From Morchella semilibera (Eukaryota > Ascomycota > Pezizomycetes > Pezizales > Morchellaceae), in the NCBI GenBank assembly GCA_009192285.1, contig WBVU01000010.1, forward strand, positions 1,176,111 to 1,240,110: 64,000 nt of DNA, in the 5' to 3' direction. Positions 25,801 through 38,099 of this stretch are shown here, piece after piece. Every line of letters starts with the position of its first letter. The first letter of the stretch is position 1. The notes beneath the pieces are model-generated. The model was not told the DNA's origin. It was given only the letters and a program-made list of their open reading frames with translations, and searched no databases. Both the position numbers and the translations under genes were made by a program.

Positions 25801-27396
25801 TTGTTTAGGTTATACCCGCTCACGGTTTTACGCACGCCCTCTCGCCATGCTCACTACCTTCAAGGGCCGTGAGATTTTACGCGCAACAAAGGAACTAGCG
25901 GAGTCAATGTCACTGCGAGTTATTTATGGTGACACTGACTCTGTCATGATCAATACCAACGTAGACAATTATAGCGACGCCATAAAAATTGGGAACGAGT
26001 TTAAAAAGAAGGTCAATGAGCGGTATAAGCTATTGGAAATCGATATTGACAACATTTTCCAAAGATTGTTGCTACACGCGAAGAAGAAATATGCAGCAAT
26101 CAATTACGTGGAAATAAATGGAAAGCTCGATACGAAGCTGGAGGTGAAAGGGCTAGATATGCGAAGACGAGAATTCTGTCAATTGTCAAAAGAGGTATCC
26201 TCGTAAGTTTATCCAGCTTGGCAATGGAGTAACCCGATGCTAACCAGAGGTAGACATATCTTGAACGAAATATTTTCGGGGGATGAAACGGAGATTGTTG
26301 TGGAGAAAATTCATGATTACCTTCGTGACCTTGCAGCGAAAATCAGAGCGGCTAAATTCCCAATCATGAAGTACATCATCTACACTAAACTTGGGAAGAA
26401 CCCGGAAGATTATCCCAATGGAAAGACGATGCCACAGGTTCAAGTAGCCTTAAGGAAGAAAGCACGGGGGGAGTTGGTGAAGAGTGGAGACGTTATATCA
26501 TACGTTATTACGGGTGATGGAGAAGGATATGACAAGAATCCCGCGGAAAGGGCTTATTCAATTCAGGATGTACAGAGGCCTGACTCTGGCCTGAAGCCTG
26601 ACCCTGAATGGTACCTTCTTAAGCAGATTTTTCCGCCAATCGAACGTCTATGTGGGCCCATTGATGGCACAGATGCTATGAGACTAGCTGAGTGCCTAGG
26701 ACTTGACACGAAGAAATATCAAATTGTCAATTCTGCTAGGCAGGAAGAGCGTGAAATCCATCCACTGGAGTCTACGATTTCAGATGAAGAAAGGTTTAAA
26801 AATGCGGAAAAACTTGGTCTTCGGTGCTGCTCATGTAAGGTGTCTTTTGAGTTTGAAGGGCTCCTTAATTCCCAAAATTTTGTTTCAACGGACGGAATTA
26901 GCTGTGCGAATACTTCTTGTGGGAAACCCATCACAGTTACGAGCGTGGTCGCGCAACTTGAGTACCAAATACGATCATTGACAACTAAGTACTACGATGC
27001 GTGGTTGATATGCGACGATACGCAATGCGGCAATCGTACGCGTCAAATGAGTGTGTATGGAAAAAGGTGTTTAGGACCTAAGGGGCATGCAAATGGATGC
27101 AGGGGAATCATGAGCTATGAGTATACAGATAAAATGCTGTATAATCAACTACTGTACTTCTTGAGCCTGTTTGATGTGGATAAGGCAAAGACTAACGTCG
27201 AAGCTGATAAAAACGGTTTGCTTACCTGCTTCATTTCGTTGGGGTCTGAACTAATTATGAAATAGAAATCATTCATGTGTTGGCGGAAAACAATAGGATA
27301 AGATTTAAGACGATATCGGATACAGTCCAAAAGTATTTGGAGAAGTGTGGGAGACAGTGGGTTTCTATGGAGAGTATTTTTAGTTTCGCAGCGTAG
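22827..27396 (+). CDS. pol1: DNA polymerase alpha catalytic subunit
   Basis: B-family polymerase that extends RNA primers made by primase and starts DNA synthesis at origins and Okazaki fragments in the nucleus. Five exons: 22827-23251, 23317-25702, 25751-26202, 26254-27215 and 27266-27396, together 4356 nt or about 1451 residues, the family's usual length. The N-terminus has [12 protein letters not shown] and [19 protein letters not shown], typical of Pol alpha; motif A is [14 protein letters not shown], motif [13 protein letters not shown], motif C YGDTDSV. Two cysteine clusters follow at the C-terminus (CCSC...C...C and [10 protein letters not shown]...C...C), the zinc and iron-sulphur-type modules. 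Exon 1 shifts frame near 23066 (one base missing) and exon 2 near 23371-23400 (one base extra); the two cancel in length. The acceptor of intron 1 (23316) is chosen because it joins VRPKK to PIATEDD in phase. Confidence 0.92.
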
Positions 27397-28431
27397 GTAC
27401 ACACGGCGTAAATAGGCTCAATTAAATTTTATATTCTCTGTTTAGATTTGTATAGGTATTTGACTTTCTGGTGTTAGATACATGAGGTAACAAACAATTG
27501 AGACGAGGGCAGTACATAGAGTACATGTATTTGCGCGCATGGGCTGTACTCTAGAGATAAAACACTATGTTTTGGCACCCCAGTCTCGAAGCTCATGAGT
27601 TCAAACCGTGATATAAACAACCAGATAAGAGTGACTGCAATGACAATTTATAGTTACATATCCCTATACTGCCATCACAACCCTTCGCAAAGGGACCGAA
27701 ATATTTGTTGTGATCGCAGATGTTTTTACGGGGTGCCAAAACTTTGCGGACGCGGCAGTAATAAAGTATTTGTACTAGTAGAGTACCGGGTACATACCAC
27801 GCATACATGTACGATAAGTTACATTGTTAATGTGAACGAAACCAGGCCCTGTGCCCTGGTGAAAACAGAATCGATTACCGCCAAGGCCCACCTTCTATTC
27901 CCATAAATGGATTAGGGCGGGGAACTCCCGAGAGCCGTCCCAGAGAAAAAAAAATTGTAAGCCTCTGGCTCGAAACACCATCATAAACGCTGTGGATTGC
28001 CCCTCCAAAGCCAACCTTTCAACACTCTTCACTTTATTGCGATCCTGTTGTTGGAGTCGTTCGATTGAGGTGAACATCGCTTACTTTTGTGCATTGTGAA
28101 ACCTTGTTCTCACAAGAGGTGGCCCAAGTGGGATATCATTCTATCGCGACATGAGGCGTCTGTCGGTAGGTCACTGCCCCCTTTGCCCGGATTTCCTGTT
28201 CCTGGAATCCCTTCCACGTACACTTCAACCACCTCCTATTTCCTCTCTTCTCTGTACTACACCTCCCTTTGTACTTCTACGACCTTTAGAAAGCGTACAT
28301 TATTTAATATACCCTGTGCTTTGCCCTACATCCTAAACTACTCCCAAAACTTCTCAAAGTGGCGTCTGGTTCCTGACTTTTTTTTTTTCTTTTCACGCAA
28401 CGTTTTACAGGGCTTCCATTTGCGGTACATC
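27397..28431. other. Intergenic between POL1 and DEAH helicase
   Basis: Contains a 174-bp inverted-repeat element (27569-27742), two TACATGTA palindromes and, at the right, a pyrimidine-rich tract ending TTTTACAG at 28410 that looks like a splice acceptor of an intron in the helicase leader. No separate gene is seen. Confidence 0.55.
27569..27742. mobile_element. Short-TIR element, 174 bp
   Basis: Perfect 13-bp terminal inverted repeats GTTTTGGCACCCC and GGGGTGCCAAAAC. The interior is non-coding, with GAGTTCAAACC near the left end that resembles a tRNA B box, but no tRNA can be folded. No clear target-site duplication is seen. Confidence 0.5.
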
Positions 28432-31400
28432 ATGCAACAACAACAAAATGCTCCCAGGTTCGCCACCCAGTCTCCCGTTAGTTCCTGGCGCGCAAGCTCA
28501 AGGCCTGGTGTCCTCCCTGCCCCAGCCCGACCCGCAAGCAACTTTTATGCTCCATCTAGCGAGGAAGCGTGGACGCAGTACGATGGCCTTGGCCCCGTGG
28601 GCAACGGTAGAGATTTTGACAGGAGCTGGAGGAATCCAGTCGGAAGAGGTGGAAACAACAATACCCACAATTCTCTATTCCAGCCGCAGGGATCGAGATA
28701 TGGTGGATACAATTCTAGAGGACCAGTCCAGCGAAATAATAGGGGAGGTTTCAAAGCACAAGGACGAGAGCGATCGCCTCAAAGAGGGGCTGGGAGAGGA
28801 GGCGATAGAGCGTATAATGAACGGCCTCAATCGAAGTCTTCTGGTCATATGAAGTCTCGGGACATGAGGCCAAGAGAACTTGTCGATGAAGCTTATTTAG
28901 AAAATAACTTCGAAGTCCCAAAAGAGGATGATTATAAAAAAGCACCGAAAACCCTATTTAATAACCCAAAGGCATTTTTATGGGATTTCAAGACGTTGTC
29001 GACAAGGTCCTCCTTTCTCACACAAAAGGGTGGATTTTACAGGTGTACTGTGATCGTCACCCTCCCGAACGGTCAAAAAACCGAAGCCGTTGGGGACCAC
29101 TCTGATAAGGTTTGTTTGGGAATCCATCTGGCTCATTTTATTGTATTCTGACATTTCTCTTCACTCATAGAAAATTTCAGAGAAAATTGCTTGCCAGCAT
29201 TGTATTCTTAAACTTCATGCCAATGGCTTGCTCAAAGATATTATTTATCAGGGCGCCCATGAGGCCGCCTTTGACCAAACCTTGTTGAATGATGAATCCG
29301 ACGCGAAGATGGACATATACGACTACTGTGCACGTTTCGATGCCGTTCCAATGTTTATCTTCCGCGAGACCCAGCGACCGGGAAACCGAAAACCACTGGT
29401 CGAGTGTACTGTAGAGATGCCGGAACAGAATATCCAGGCTTCAGCCCGCGCTACCGATAAGAAGGTTGCAGAGATTTTGGCATGTGTGGAGTTCAAGAAG
29501 CAGGCGGAAGAATATCACGCCAAGCATGGCGAATCGACAATTGTTGTCAAAGATCTTTTGGCCCTTAGCACCCGTAACGCAAGGAAGTTTTTCGAGTTTT
29601 ACAAGTTGCACAACCGAGGCGTTGGATACGACTGTCATATAAAACAGGTATCAGGAGGAAGTAGGCGACTTAAAGCTGGTTACTTCATTGGGCAGATGAA
29701 GCTCAATAACGAGCCATTAGGACGGGCAGTGGAAATGCATAGCAAGAGAGCAGCAGATACTGCAGCTTTTCTAACTGGTGCAGTGGAGTTGAAGAGAAGG
29801 GAGCCGGGAATTTTCCCGAAATTTTTGGAGGCTCTTAGGCTTGGAAATGGAGAGCTTTTGAAGCCGATTGCTCCCTCATGGATCTATACGGAAAATGATT
29901 CCGTAATGGCTATGACTGACACGTTGATGAATGTCAGGCGGGTTGGACTCCCCCCGTCGGAAGAGGAGGAGGATATGATGGAGGCACAAGAGGGGAGGAA
30001 TAGGCGAATGAGCCCATGGAGGCGATTAGATAAGGCTTTCGTGGCAGTTAAAAACATCAAGTTGCAGGAGGATTACGAGAAATATCTCAATGATCCTGCA
30101 TTGACTATGCTGAGGAAAAAGCGAGAAGAGCTACCGATGAACCAATATCAGGCTAAGGTTCTGGATATTGTTGAGAACAACCCTGTTAGCATTATTGTTG
30201 GTGCTACTGGATCTGGAAAGACAAGTAAGTTTTAATTATCTCTCGCTTTAGATTTCTTTTATTAACCCATTACAGCTCAGGTACCTCAGATTCTTCTTGA
30301 GAAGGCAATTAAGGAAGGGAAGGGTGCCGAGTGTAATATCATATGTACTCAACCTAGACGAATCGCTGCCACTTCTGTGGCACAGCGTGTTGCAGTAGAG
30401 AGAAATGAGTCTCTCCAGAAATCTGTTGGCTATCACGTCCGATTCGATTCTAAGCTGCCTTCTGCCGGTGGAAGCATCACTTATTGCACAACTGGTATCC
30501 TTCTTCAACAACTCAGAAACTCTGCCGACGAAGCGTTGGAGGGTGTTACCCATCTCGTTATCGACGAAGTCCATGAGCGCGATATCCTAATCGATTTCTT
30601 GCTAATTATTTTGAAGCGGGTGTTGAAGGAGAGAAAAATTCTCGGGAAGCCTGATGTCAAGGTTGTGCTTATGAGTGCTACAATGGATACAGATCTTTTC
30701 TCTAATTACTTTACGGAAAAGAACGAGCGTGGCCGGTTTGTGCCTTGCCCTGATCTTAGCGTTCCAGGACGTACCTTTCCTGTTAAGGAGTTATACCTCG
30801 AAGATATCAGGGCAATTCTCAAAGAATCGCATTCACCTGCCGAGTTGTCTATGCTCAACGAGCCCGATTCGAGGGAGTATCTTGGAATTGAAAACAATCT
30901 CTCAGCCTCTGCCCCTGCCTCTAGGCTTGCTTCGAGAGTTCCCTCCAGAGCTCCATCTAGAGCTGCTTCTACACAGGAAGAGGCTCCTGAAGACGATCAA
31001 GTGGTGGATAATTCCACCACTATTAACTGGAAACAAGAGGTCAAGCTTGGGGCTGATGGCCAAGCGACTGTTTCAAACGAGAAGCAAGATGCAATTGTTC
31101 CAATCGGCCTTATTGCAACCACTGTAGCCCATATCGCGAAGACAACCACTGAGGGCGCCATGTTGGTATTTTTGCCTGGCCTCGAGGAAATTACGGGGCT
31201 TGACGAAGCTCTTCGGACTCGGAAACCACTCGGCGTCGATTTTAATGATGAGAAGAAGTTCAAGCTCTGCTTGCTCCATTCTTCTATTCCTAACCAAAAT
31301 GAGGTCTTTGATAATGTCCCAGAGGGCTGCCGCAAGGTTATTCTTTCTACCAACATTGCAGAAACTTCCGTCACCATTCCAGATGTCAGATACGTTATCG

Positions 31401-32891
31401 ACAGCGGAAAGATGAGGGAAAAACAATACGAACAGGCGCGAAGAATTACTCAACTTGTATGCACTTGGATCAGTAAATCGAACTCAAAACAAAGAGCTGG
31501 AAGAGCTGGTCGTGTCCAGAACGGAAACTATTGGGCCCTGTTCTCTAAGACTAGATTCGAGTCGATGCGTGCAACAGGATTACCGGAAATGTTGAGGTCG
31601 GATCTCCAGGAAATCTGCTTGGACATCAAAGCACAAGGCTTTACGGACCCGGTTAAGCAGTTTTTGTCTGAGGCTATAGAAGCCCCTGCCCCGAACGTAA
31701 TCGATGCTTCGCTCAATCAATTGGTGACTCTCGGCGCCTTAACTGACGACGAGCGTTTGACGCCTCTGGGACGTGTATTGGCTACTATGCCTGTTGAACC
31801 CGCACTTGGAAAAATGATCCTACTCGCTGTCATTTTCCGTTGTCTTGACCCGATCATAATATTAGGTGCTTCTACAGCCGCCCGAGATTTGTTCGTCAGT
31901 CCCCCAGAAAAACGACAAGATGCCAATCGTGCAAAGCATGCTTTTGTTCGTGGTACAGGTAGTGACCACATGGCTATGGTCAATGCTTTCCGTGAATGGA
32001 GATGGATTCGTGACCAGAACGGCCAGTACGCGGCGGGTAGATTCGCAGATGACAACTTCCTTCACAAGGGGGCTTTGAGGACCCTTGAGCAAACTGCTGA
32101 ACAGATCGAGGAGATCTTGGTACAGGCAAGGATTATTCCATTTACTCGGAAGGGCCAGCGTTACCAGTCCGAGATTGGCCATGCACGCTTGAACGATAAC
32201 TCCAACTGTGTACCACTCATTAAAGCCCTGACCTTGGCTGGTATGTACCCCAACTTAGGTATTAATACTGGGGGAAGAGGGTTCCGTACTGCGAATGAGA
32301 ATTTCACCATGATTCATCCAACATCTGTCCACTATGGCAACAGGGCTGATGACCAATTACCCTTCGGGACCCTTGTTACATATTCGGCCAAGGCTAGGAG
32401 TAATGATGGGTCAACTCTGCTCCTCCGCACTGTCACTGAAAGTTCACCTTTGTCAGCTATGCTATTTGGTGGGAAATTGTCGAATTATGGAAACAACTTA
32501 GAGATTGATTCTTGGCTACCATTCTTGGCGCCTACGCAGACTGCGAAGATTACTTTTGATTTTAGAAGATTATTGGATAGGGTAAGATTGTTTTTGGAGC
32601 TACTTTGCGTGAAAATGGAAACTAATTCTTATCCTTACAGCTACTTGCACATGCCTTCCGTAGTCTCTCTAGGAGGGGCAGCGATAGGAGTGGGTTTTTG
32701 GCTGATGATCCGGCTCGTGAGACTTTTGCGAAAGGACTAGTAGAGGTATGCTCGCATCCCCTTTCTTTTTTTTACGGACCAATCTGACATTATCGGGACA
32801 GGTTCTCGAGTGTGATGTTCCGAAGAGGCAGCCTAACCGCCAATGGGGGTCCGGTGGTCAATCAGATAGAGGATACACACGCAGGTTCTAA
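28432..32891 (+). CDS. DEAH-box RNA helicase, RHA/DHX36-like, with dsRNA-binding region
   Basis: ATP-dependent 3'-5' RNA (or RNA/DNA) helicase; nuclear or cytoplasmic RNP remodelling is likely but the substrate is unknown. Five exons: 28432-29109, 29171-30224, 30276-32581, 32641-32745 and 32802-32891; all phases close, giving 1410 residues. The N-terminus is Gln- and Arg/Gly-rich, followed by a double-stranded-RNA-binding-like segment (LVECTVEMPEQNIQASARAT, then KKVAEILACVEFKKQ). The helicase core shows GATGSGKT, TQPRRIAATSVAQRV, DEVHERD, SATMDTDLF, STNIAETSVTIPDVRYVIDSG and QRAGRAGR, followed by the HA2 helical domain and an OB-fold. A Ser/Arg/Ala-rich insert (about 30890-30990) sits between the RecA lobes. 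An in-frame upstream ATG at 28087 is probably untranslated, because an intron acceptor lies just before the chosen start. Confidence 0.9.
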
Positions 32892-33217
32892 AGTAAAAGA
32901 GGTATAACGGGCAGGTATAGGTAGGGGTTTCTTTCCGGTGTTTTTATGCTCCCGGCGTTAAATCTTTTTTGTGTGTTGTATTTGTGTTATCACGATCATT
33001 GTTAGTTTTTGTGCATCTTGATAGAGGCTCTCCTTGGTCTGTTTTGTAGTATACTTTACGATTATGGATTTAGAAAGTGTTCCGGTATGATGCACATGCT
33101 GCATTAGAGATCAAGATGGGCTAGGGGGCATAGAAAAAGGTATGGGAGGGTTTGCATGCAAGGAGATTGACGACTAGTGAGAGTTTTCTTGTATTATTTT
33201 AAAAGACATCTCCTCCT

Positions 33218-33248
33218 GGCTATCTAATATTATTATTTTTAGATAGCC
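33218..33248. terminator. Hairpin in helicase 3' flank
   Basis: GGCTATCTAA and TTTAGATAGCC flank an AT-rich loop, forming a stem of about 10 bp 330 bases after the helicase stop. It could be a 3'-end structure; eukaryotic 3' ends do not need one, so this is only a description. Confidence 0.3.
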
Positions 33249-33861
33249 TTGCAGTGGAATTTAAGAATCAGGGTTCACTACGTTCAGAAGGGACTATCGG
33301 GTCGGTCGAACTAGCTCGCGTTGATTGTTTCAACTGCCCCAATCCCATTGCTTACGATCTGCTCCCTACAACAGCTTCCCACATACATCATGTAGATGAC
33401 CTCCTAAGCCACTCGAACACCCCCACACTCGAACAGTTGATAGCGATTGGTGAGTTAGTACAGAAGCCGGCTACAAGATCCTTATATAACTATCTCTTGT
33501 GAGTAACCTTTTATAAGCAAATTATATGTATATATAGGTTCAAGCGCGTTTGTAGTGGGCACTTATGTAACTAGAGAATGAACTTTTGAAATCTATTGTC
33601 TATGAGAAGCGGTGATTCTGCCTTTTTTTTTTTTTTTTTTACTTTTTTTAGTGTGGATTCTGAACCTGAGCAGCCAGCTACAAATACGGATGTGATAAAA
33701 CCCAATTAAAGCTTGTTCCCAGGTATCAATCCACATATTTCTCTTCCCCTCCGATGATGTCGGGGAGAATTCTTTGTCCATGTATGTACTTCCTACATGT
33801 GGCCGTTGGTGGTAGCTATACATACTAGATATTAATCCACTCACCAATCATGGAAACTACA

Positions 33862-34030
33862 TGTAGTACCGCATTAATTCGTCTCGACGGCCGGTCACAC
33901 AAGACATTAGAATTCCCCTATTTGGTTATTTGTCTTGAATACGCCCCCTAATCTCCCCTCATACCCGCTGGAAAAGCAGCTTCGACATCTTGTGTGACCA
34001 GCCGTCGAGACGAATTAATGCGGTACTACA
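33862..34030. mobile_element. MITE-like element with ~46 bp terminal inverted repeats, 169 bp
   Basis: The left end TGTAGTACCGCATTAATTCG continues through GTCTCGACGGCCGGTCACACAAGA and is mirrored almost perfectly at the right (TCTTGTGTGACCAGCCGTCGAG onward), with one substitution in about 44 bases. The ~75-bp centre is non-coding. High arm identity suggests a fairly young insertion. Confidence 0.8.
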
Positions 34031-34286
34031 CCTAGACACCCATATGTGGGTGCACTTGTGGGTCACCACCCGGGGCCTCCACCTGCTCCGCCAAAGGCAT
34101 ATAGACTGTATGTATATATTTATCTAGGATGTAAAGAAGACTAAATCATTTCCATCTTCTAATTAATGACCGTTATATCTGGCTGCCTAAATACGATGAG
34201 GCCTTAATATGCAACAAGCCATTAGCATATACTAAGTCCATGGCATTTGTAAAGAAAACTTAGTAAGATTATGTACTTACAGTATG

Positions 34287-34441
34287 AAAAAATGGGGTGA
34301 AATCACTACCATAGGACTACGGAATTTAGTGGCAAATACCGAATTAAATCGGCATTAGAGGAAGAGTACTGTACAAATACCGTATTTACCGCAATGCTAG
34401 CGTACCAACGAGAATACCGTAGTGATCCCACCCCTCTTTTT
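34287..34441. mobile_element. MITE-like element, copy 1 of a two-copy family, 155 bp
   Basis: Terminal inverted repeats AAAAAATGGGGTGAAATCACTAC and GTAGTGATCCCACCCCTCTTTTT differ at about four positions. The interior includes ACCGAATTAAATCGGCATTA and CTAGCGTACCAACG, which recur in diverged form and opposite orientation at about 45085-45222. Confidence 0.75.
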
Positions 34442-34938
34442 GGTGCTGCGTGTGCGTGTAAGTATATTGCCAGACGAGTGATTTACCATGATCAAGTGTA
34501 TGCACATACATGTATCCTTGGGTCGGTTGAAAATCAGAAAGGGGATGTGGTGTGACAAGAAACAACCTCAAGCTACATCTAATCAAAAATCAATCACTTG
34601 TGCACATGTATTTGGTCTGGTCGCGTATTGCGCGTGCGAATCAAAATCGAGCGAGTGATAATCATGATCTGGCATATGTATCCTGACTGGATTTACCCGC
34701 TGCTTTGGTGGCTAGATCATGTGAGTTGTGGATTCCGGCTATTCGATATGGACAGGCTACATACATGCACCCGGTACTTACATACTTGAGGTTGGCGCGA
34801 CGGTTATTCTAATGTTGCTTACTACTACACGCACGTAGCTAAGTATGTTTTAACATCTGTTTCGTTTATTTAACAGGCGAGTTGTGATGACCGAGACTCT
34901 TGACTCTTTAACAACACCTCACTTTTGCCTTTCTTGAG

Positions 34939-34971
34939 CCATCATCATCACCACCATCATCATCACCTCAC
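34939..34971. promoter_or_regulatory. CAT/CAC repeat upstream of squalene synthase with sterol-element-like tip
   Basis: A run of CAT and CAC triplets ends in ATCACCTCAC (34962-34971), one base from the sterol response element ATCACCCCAC recognised by SREBP-type factors. Sterol genes of several fungi are controlled by such factors, but the match could arise by chance in a triplet repeat. Confidence 0.3.
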
Positions 34972-35285
34972 TGATGTATCTTCTCAAATAGAATCTCCTC
35001 TACACTTACGAAACACTTATATAACCTGCCACTACCCATACTACATACATATTTCCAGACATCACCTGTCTCGGAACCCCTGCAGCTTCTACTTCCCCGT
35101 CCAACCAAAAGGCTCCACCAAGCAGGTCCACCAGCTATTCCTCTTTTGTACACCTCTCCCCTTTCCCCTACCCTTCTCCGGTAAATAATATTATGAAAAC
35201 TCTCCCTTCTGCCAACTTCTTTCCCTTTGCTACTTCACCGCCTCCATCAAATTCCTTTTCATCCGTAGAAACATCAAACTCAGCA

Positions 35286-36938
35286 ATGGTGAAGACGTCG
35301 ACTCTCCTGCACTATGCTTGCCACCCCAATCAGTTGAGGGCAATCATTCAATGGTAAGAATCCTTATCGCCCCTTCCCTTCCTTGATCTTCTTCTATTAT
35401 CCCTCCCTTACCTGCCTCTAACGCAATTCCATCTACTTAGGAAAGTTTGGCATACTCCCCTCCATGAGCGAGACGAAGAGAAGGAATCCCCATCTCTCAA
35501 GCGGTGCTTCGAGTTCTTGGACCTCACCTCCCGCTCCTTCAGCGCCGTGATCCAGGAGCTCTGCCCAGAATTATGCGTTTCGGTCGCTCTCTTCTACCTT
35601 ATCCTACGAGGTCTTGACACCATTGAAGATGACATGACGATTGCGCTATCAGAAAAGGAGCCCCTACTGCGATCATTCGACGAGGTCCTCGACAAGCAGG
35701 GCTGGAATTACAAAGGCAATGGTCCCAATGAGAAAGACAGGCAACTCTGTGTCGAATTCGATGTCGTGATCAAGGAGTTTGCCCTTATCCCCGAGTCTCA
35801 CAGGGTGATTATCAAGGATATTACAAAAAAGATGGGGAACGGTATGGCCGACTATGCCAACAACGCAGAACACAACGTCAACGGTGTTAATACCATCGCC
35901 GATTATGACCTATACTGCCATTACGTCGCCGGGCTTGTTGGAGAAGGCTTGACCCGTCTTTTCGTTGCCTCTGAAAAGGCCAACAAGGCGCTTCTTGACC
36001 GCCCACATCTCTCAAATGCGATGGGATTGTTCCTTCAAAAGACAAACATTATCCGTGACTACGCGGAAGACCTTGCGGATGGACGCAGATTCTGGCCGAA
36101 AGAGATCTGGAGTAAATATATCACTAATTACAACGAATTCCCTAAGCCCGAGAATGAGGAAGCAGCGCTCAACTGTATCTCCGAGATGTGTTTGAATGCG
36201 CTCGGCCACGCCGATGAGTGTCTCTTCTATCTGGCCGGTATTCGAGAACAGAGTGTATTCAACTTTGCAGCTATTCCACAGGTCATGGCTATCGCGACTC
36301 TCTCTTTAGTATTTAGAAATAAGGATGTATATCACAAAAATGTCAAAATTGCAAAGGGAGAGGCCTGCGAATTGATGTTAGAAGTCGGGAACTTAAGGTC
36401 TGTGTGTGAAGTTTTCAGGAAATACCTGAGAATCATCCACAAGAAAAACACACCCAAAGACCCCAATTTCCTCAATATCAGCGCAGCTTGCGGAAAGGTT
36501 TGTTGGTTACCACTACAAGGCAGTTTTCTTTTTACTTACAATTGAGCCCTAGGTTGAACAATTCATAGAGTCCATCTACCCCACCCCTAAGGGCGATGAT
36601 GAGATTGCAAACCACCGGCAGCAGGAGGCAACCGGCGAGACACCAGAACAGGCCGCAGCAGCGAAGAAGGAGATCTTCCTCTTGATCGCAGCTATTGTTG
36701 CAACTCTGTTTGTCATCTCTGCCCTCATGGTTAGTTCCTTTTCGCTCCCCTCTTCCTATACGCATTTTATGCTAACTAGTTGTAGGTTGGGATTGCCTGG
36801 ATGCTTGGTGCCCGATTTGATATTGCCTTCCAGGAGCTCAAGAACGGTAATTTTGGACCAAAAGCGGTTAGCTCGGCCGTCACATCGGCCGCAACCTCAG
36901 CCGTTACCTCAATAGCACCAGAACATGTCGAACTGTAA
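35286..36938 (+). CDS. erg9: Squalene synthase (farnesyl-diphosphate farnesyltransferase)
   Basis: Joins two farnesyl diphosphates head to head and reduces the product to squalene with NADPH, the committed step to ergosterol, on the ER membrane. Four exons: 35286-35353, 35441-36497, 36553-36729 and 36786-36938; 484 residues, phases exact. The first Asp-rich motif is DTIEDD, the second DYAED (in [14 protein letters not shown]), both binding the diphosphates through Mg2+; LTRLF and the conserved [13 protein letters not shown] segment are intact. The C-terminus carries the ER anchor ([20 protein letters not shown] continuing MVGIAWML) followed by a short Ser/Thr/Ala-rich tail longer than in yeast. 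The start [20 protein letters not shown] follows the usual fungal pattern. Confidence 0.97.
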
Positions 36939-37606
36939 ATTTTGATTTTAATTCTTCTTTCGGATTTATATTACTTTAACTTCCTTCTCGAATCTGGTTT
37001 GGGCTGTATCATTTTGATTGGACTTCGCATGCATGGCAAAAAATCTTTGGGGGAATGATAACGATTGTTCTTTGACGTGGAAAAACGGGGTGAATAAAAC
37101 AGGGGGCCTAGTTATGATAGCTAGGTATACACATTAAGGCTTACGATAATACTTTAATCGCTTTTCTAGTCCTTTCCCTTCTTTTATCTTATGTTGAGAA
37201 GATACGGTGTAAGCGCATATGTCAAATTATTAGCCCTGCATTTAGAGAAATCGATGCTGGAAGTGCCAAGGATGTACTCATGTTAAATCTTGTGATTGCT
37301 CGATAGCTAGCATTAGTTCTGGGGTAGCCCCCAACATATATTTGGCACCTAATTAGTGCTACATCGAATACGAGTGAAACGCAGGGATGTTCTGGGACCT
37401 ACTAGAAATAGGGACCATGATATTTATAAGGAAGTCATTCCTTTTCATAAAATCTACCTTTGTATCTTGGATAAGGAGTTCAGTAAAACTTAATAGTGAT
37501 TCTGAGAGAAGTTGTTAGTTGTGTTTCAAAGACCAGTTACCCAAGTTGCGTACGACTTAGCAAAGACATTGCTTATCTGAGGGGGGGGGGGCTATACTCG
37601 CATGAT
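36939..37606. other. Intergenic, no gene recognised
   Basis: Contains the erg9 3' untranslated region and ordinary AT-rich DNA with one G-run (about 37581-37590). No repeats of note. Confidence 0.6.
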
Positions 37607-38099
37607 TTAGCCTATCCTCGAATTATATATACCTACCCACGTGGGGGCAGTGGTGTTTCCTCTGTTTAAATCTGCAACACCGGTGCCTATACCAAAAATC
37701 AAAACAACTATCATAATAGACGACAAACGTGGCGTTAGACCGAAATTGTTGTACAGCACAAGGTCAAGAGCTGTGTGCACTGCCGTTATGATAGATATCA
37801 GGAGGATCATCAGGCTACAATCGGTCTGATCAATGATTGATTTGTGCGTGCGACAACAAAGAAATAACATACGGCGGTGCAGCAATCTCCAGAGTTAGCC
37901 CGGCCCCCGTGAGGCAAGTCGTAAGTATTGATAGGGAGAGCAACGCAATAATGGTGGGCACAGGGTCGACACCGTGCCAACGGCTATCGCTTTGAGAATG
38001 GTCTATCTCATACAGAGTCCATAATGGTGCCTTTTGGATTAAACACCATGTCTTGGCGCTTTTCTCAAAGTCCTCGAGTGGTGTGGATTCTAGTCTCAT
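37607..38099 (-). CDS. Small multi-pass membrane protein, unknown
   Basis: I do not recognise this protein. Two exons on the minus strand, 38099-37873 and 37814-37607, join in phase through a GTATGT donor and a TTGTAG acceptor, giving 144 residues. Three hydrophobic stretches look membrane-spanning: PTIIALLSLSILTTCLTGAG, LMILLISIITAVHTALDLVL and LSSIMIVVLIFGIGTGVA. The N-terminus (RLESTPLEDFEKSAKTW) is soluble and charged. A possible GTAGGT donor near 37640 followed by a CCTCAG acceptor near 37580 could extend it with a different tail, so the C-terminus is uncertain. MARVEL-like fungal membrane proteins have a similar size and layout, but no diagnostic residue proves membership. It may also be longer at the 5' side. 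Confidence 0.45.

Larger units (their letters stand above)
32892..35285. other. Intergenic with repeats between helicase and squalene synthase
   Basis: Begins with the helicase 3' untranslated region, including a hairpin (about 33218-33248). Contains two MITE-like elements (33862-34030 and 34287-34441), an 18-bp T-run (33624-33641) and, from about 34860, the pyrimidine- and CAT-rich promoter and leader of squalene synthase. An 82-codon open frame at 33254-33502 has no recognisable features. Confidence 0.55.

Noticed and set aside
27585-27612. B-box-like GAGTTCAAACC inside the 27569 element, possible tRNA-derived SINE
   Set aside because: No A box or tRNA fold upstream, and the element has DNA-transposon-like inverted ends rather than a poly-A tail.
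28087-28431. N-terminal extension of the helicase from an upstream in-frame ATG
   Set aside because: The extra residues lack conservation-like pattern and end at a strong splice acceptor, so this looks like leader and leader intron.
33254-33502. 82-codon plus-strand open frame after the helicase
   Set aside because: No domain, no clear promoter or splice signals, and it overlaps the hairpin-bearing helicase 3' flank; could be a small gene but unsupported.
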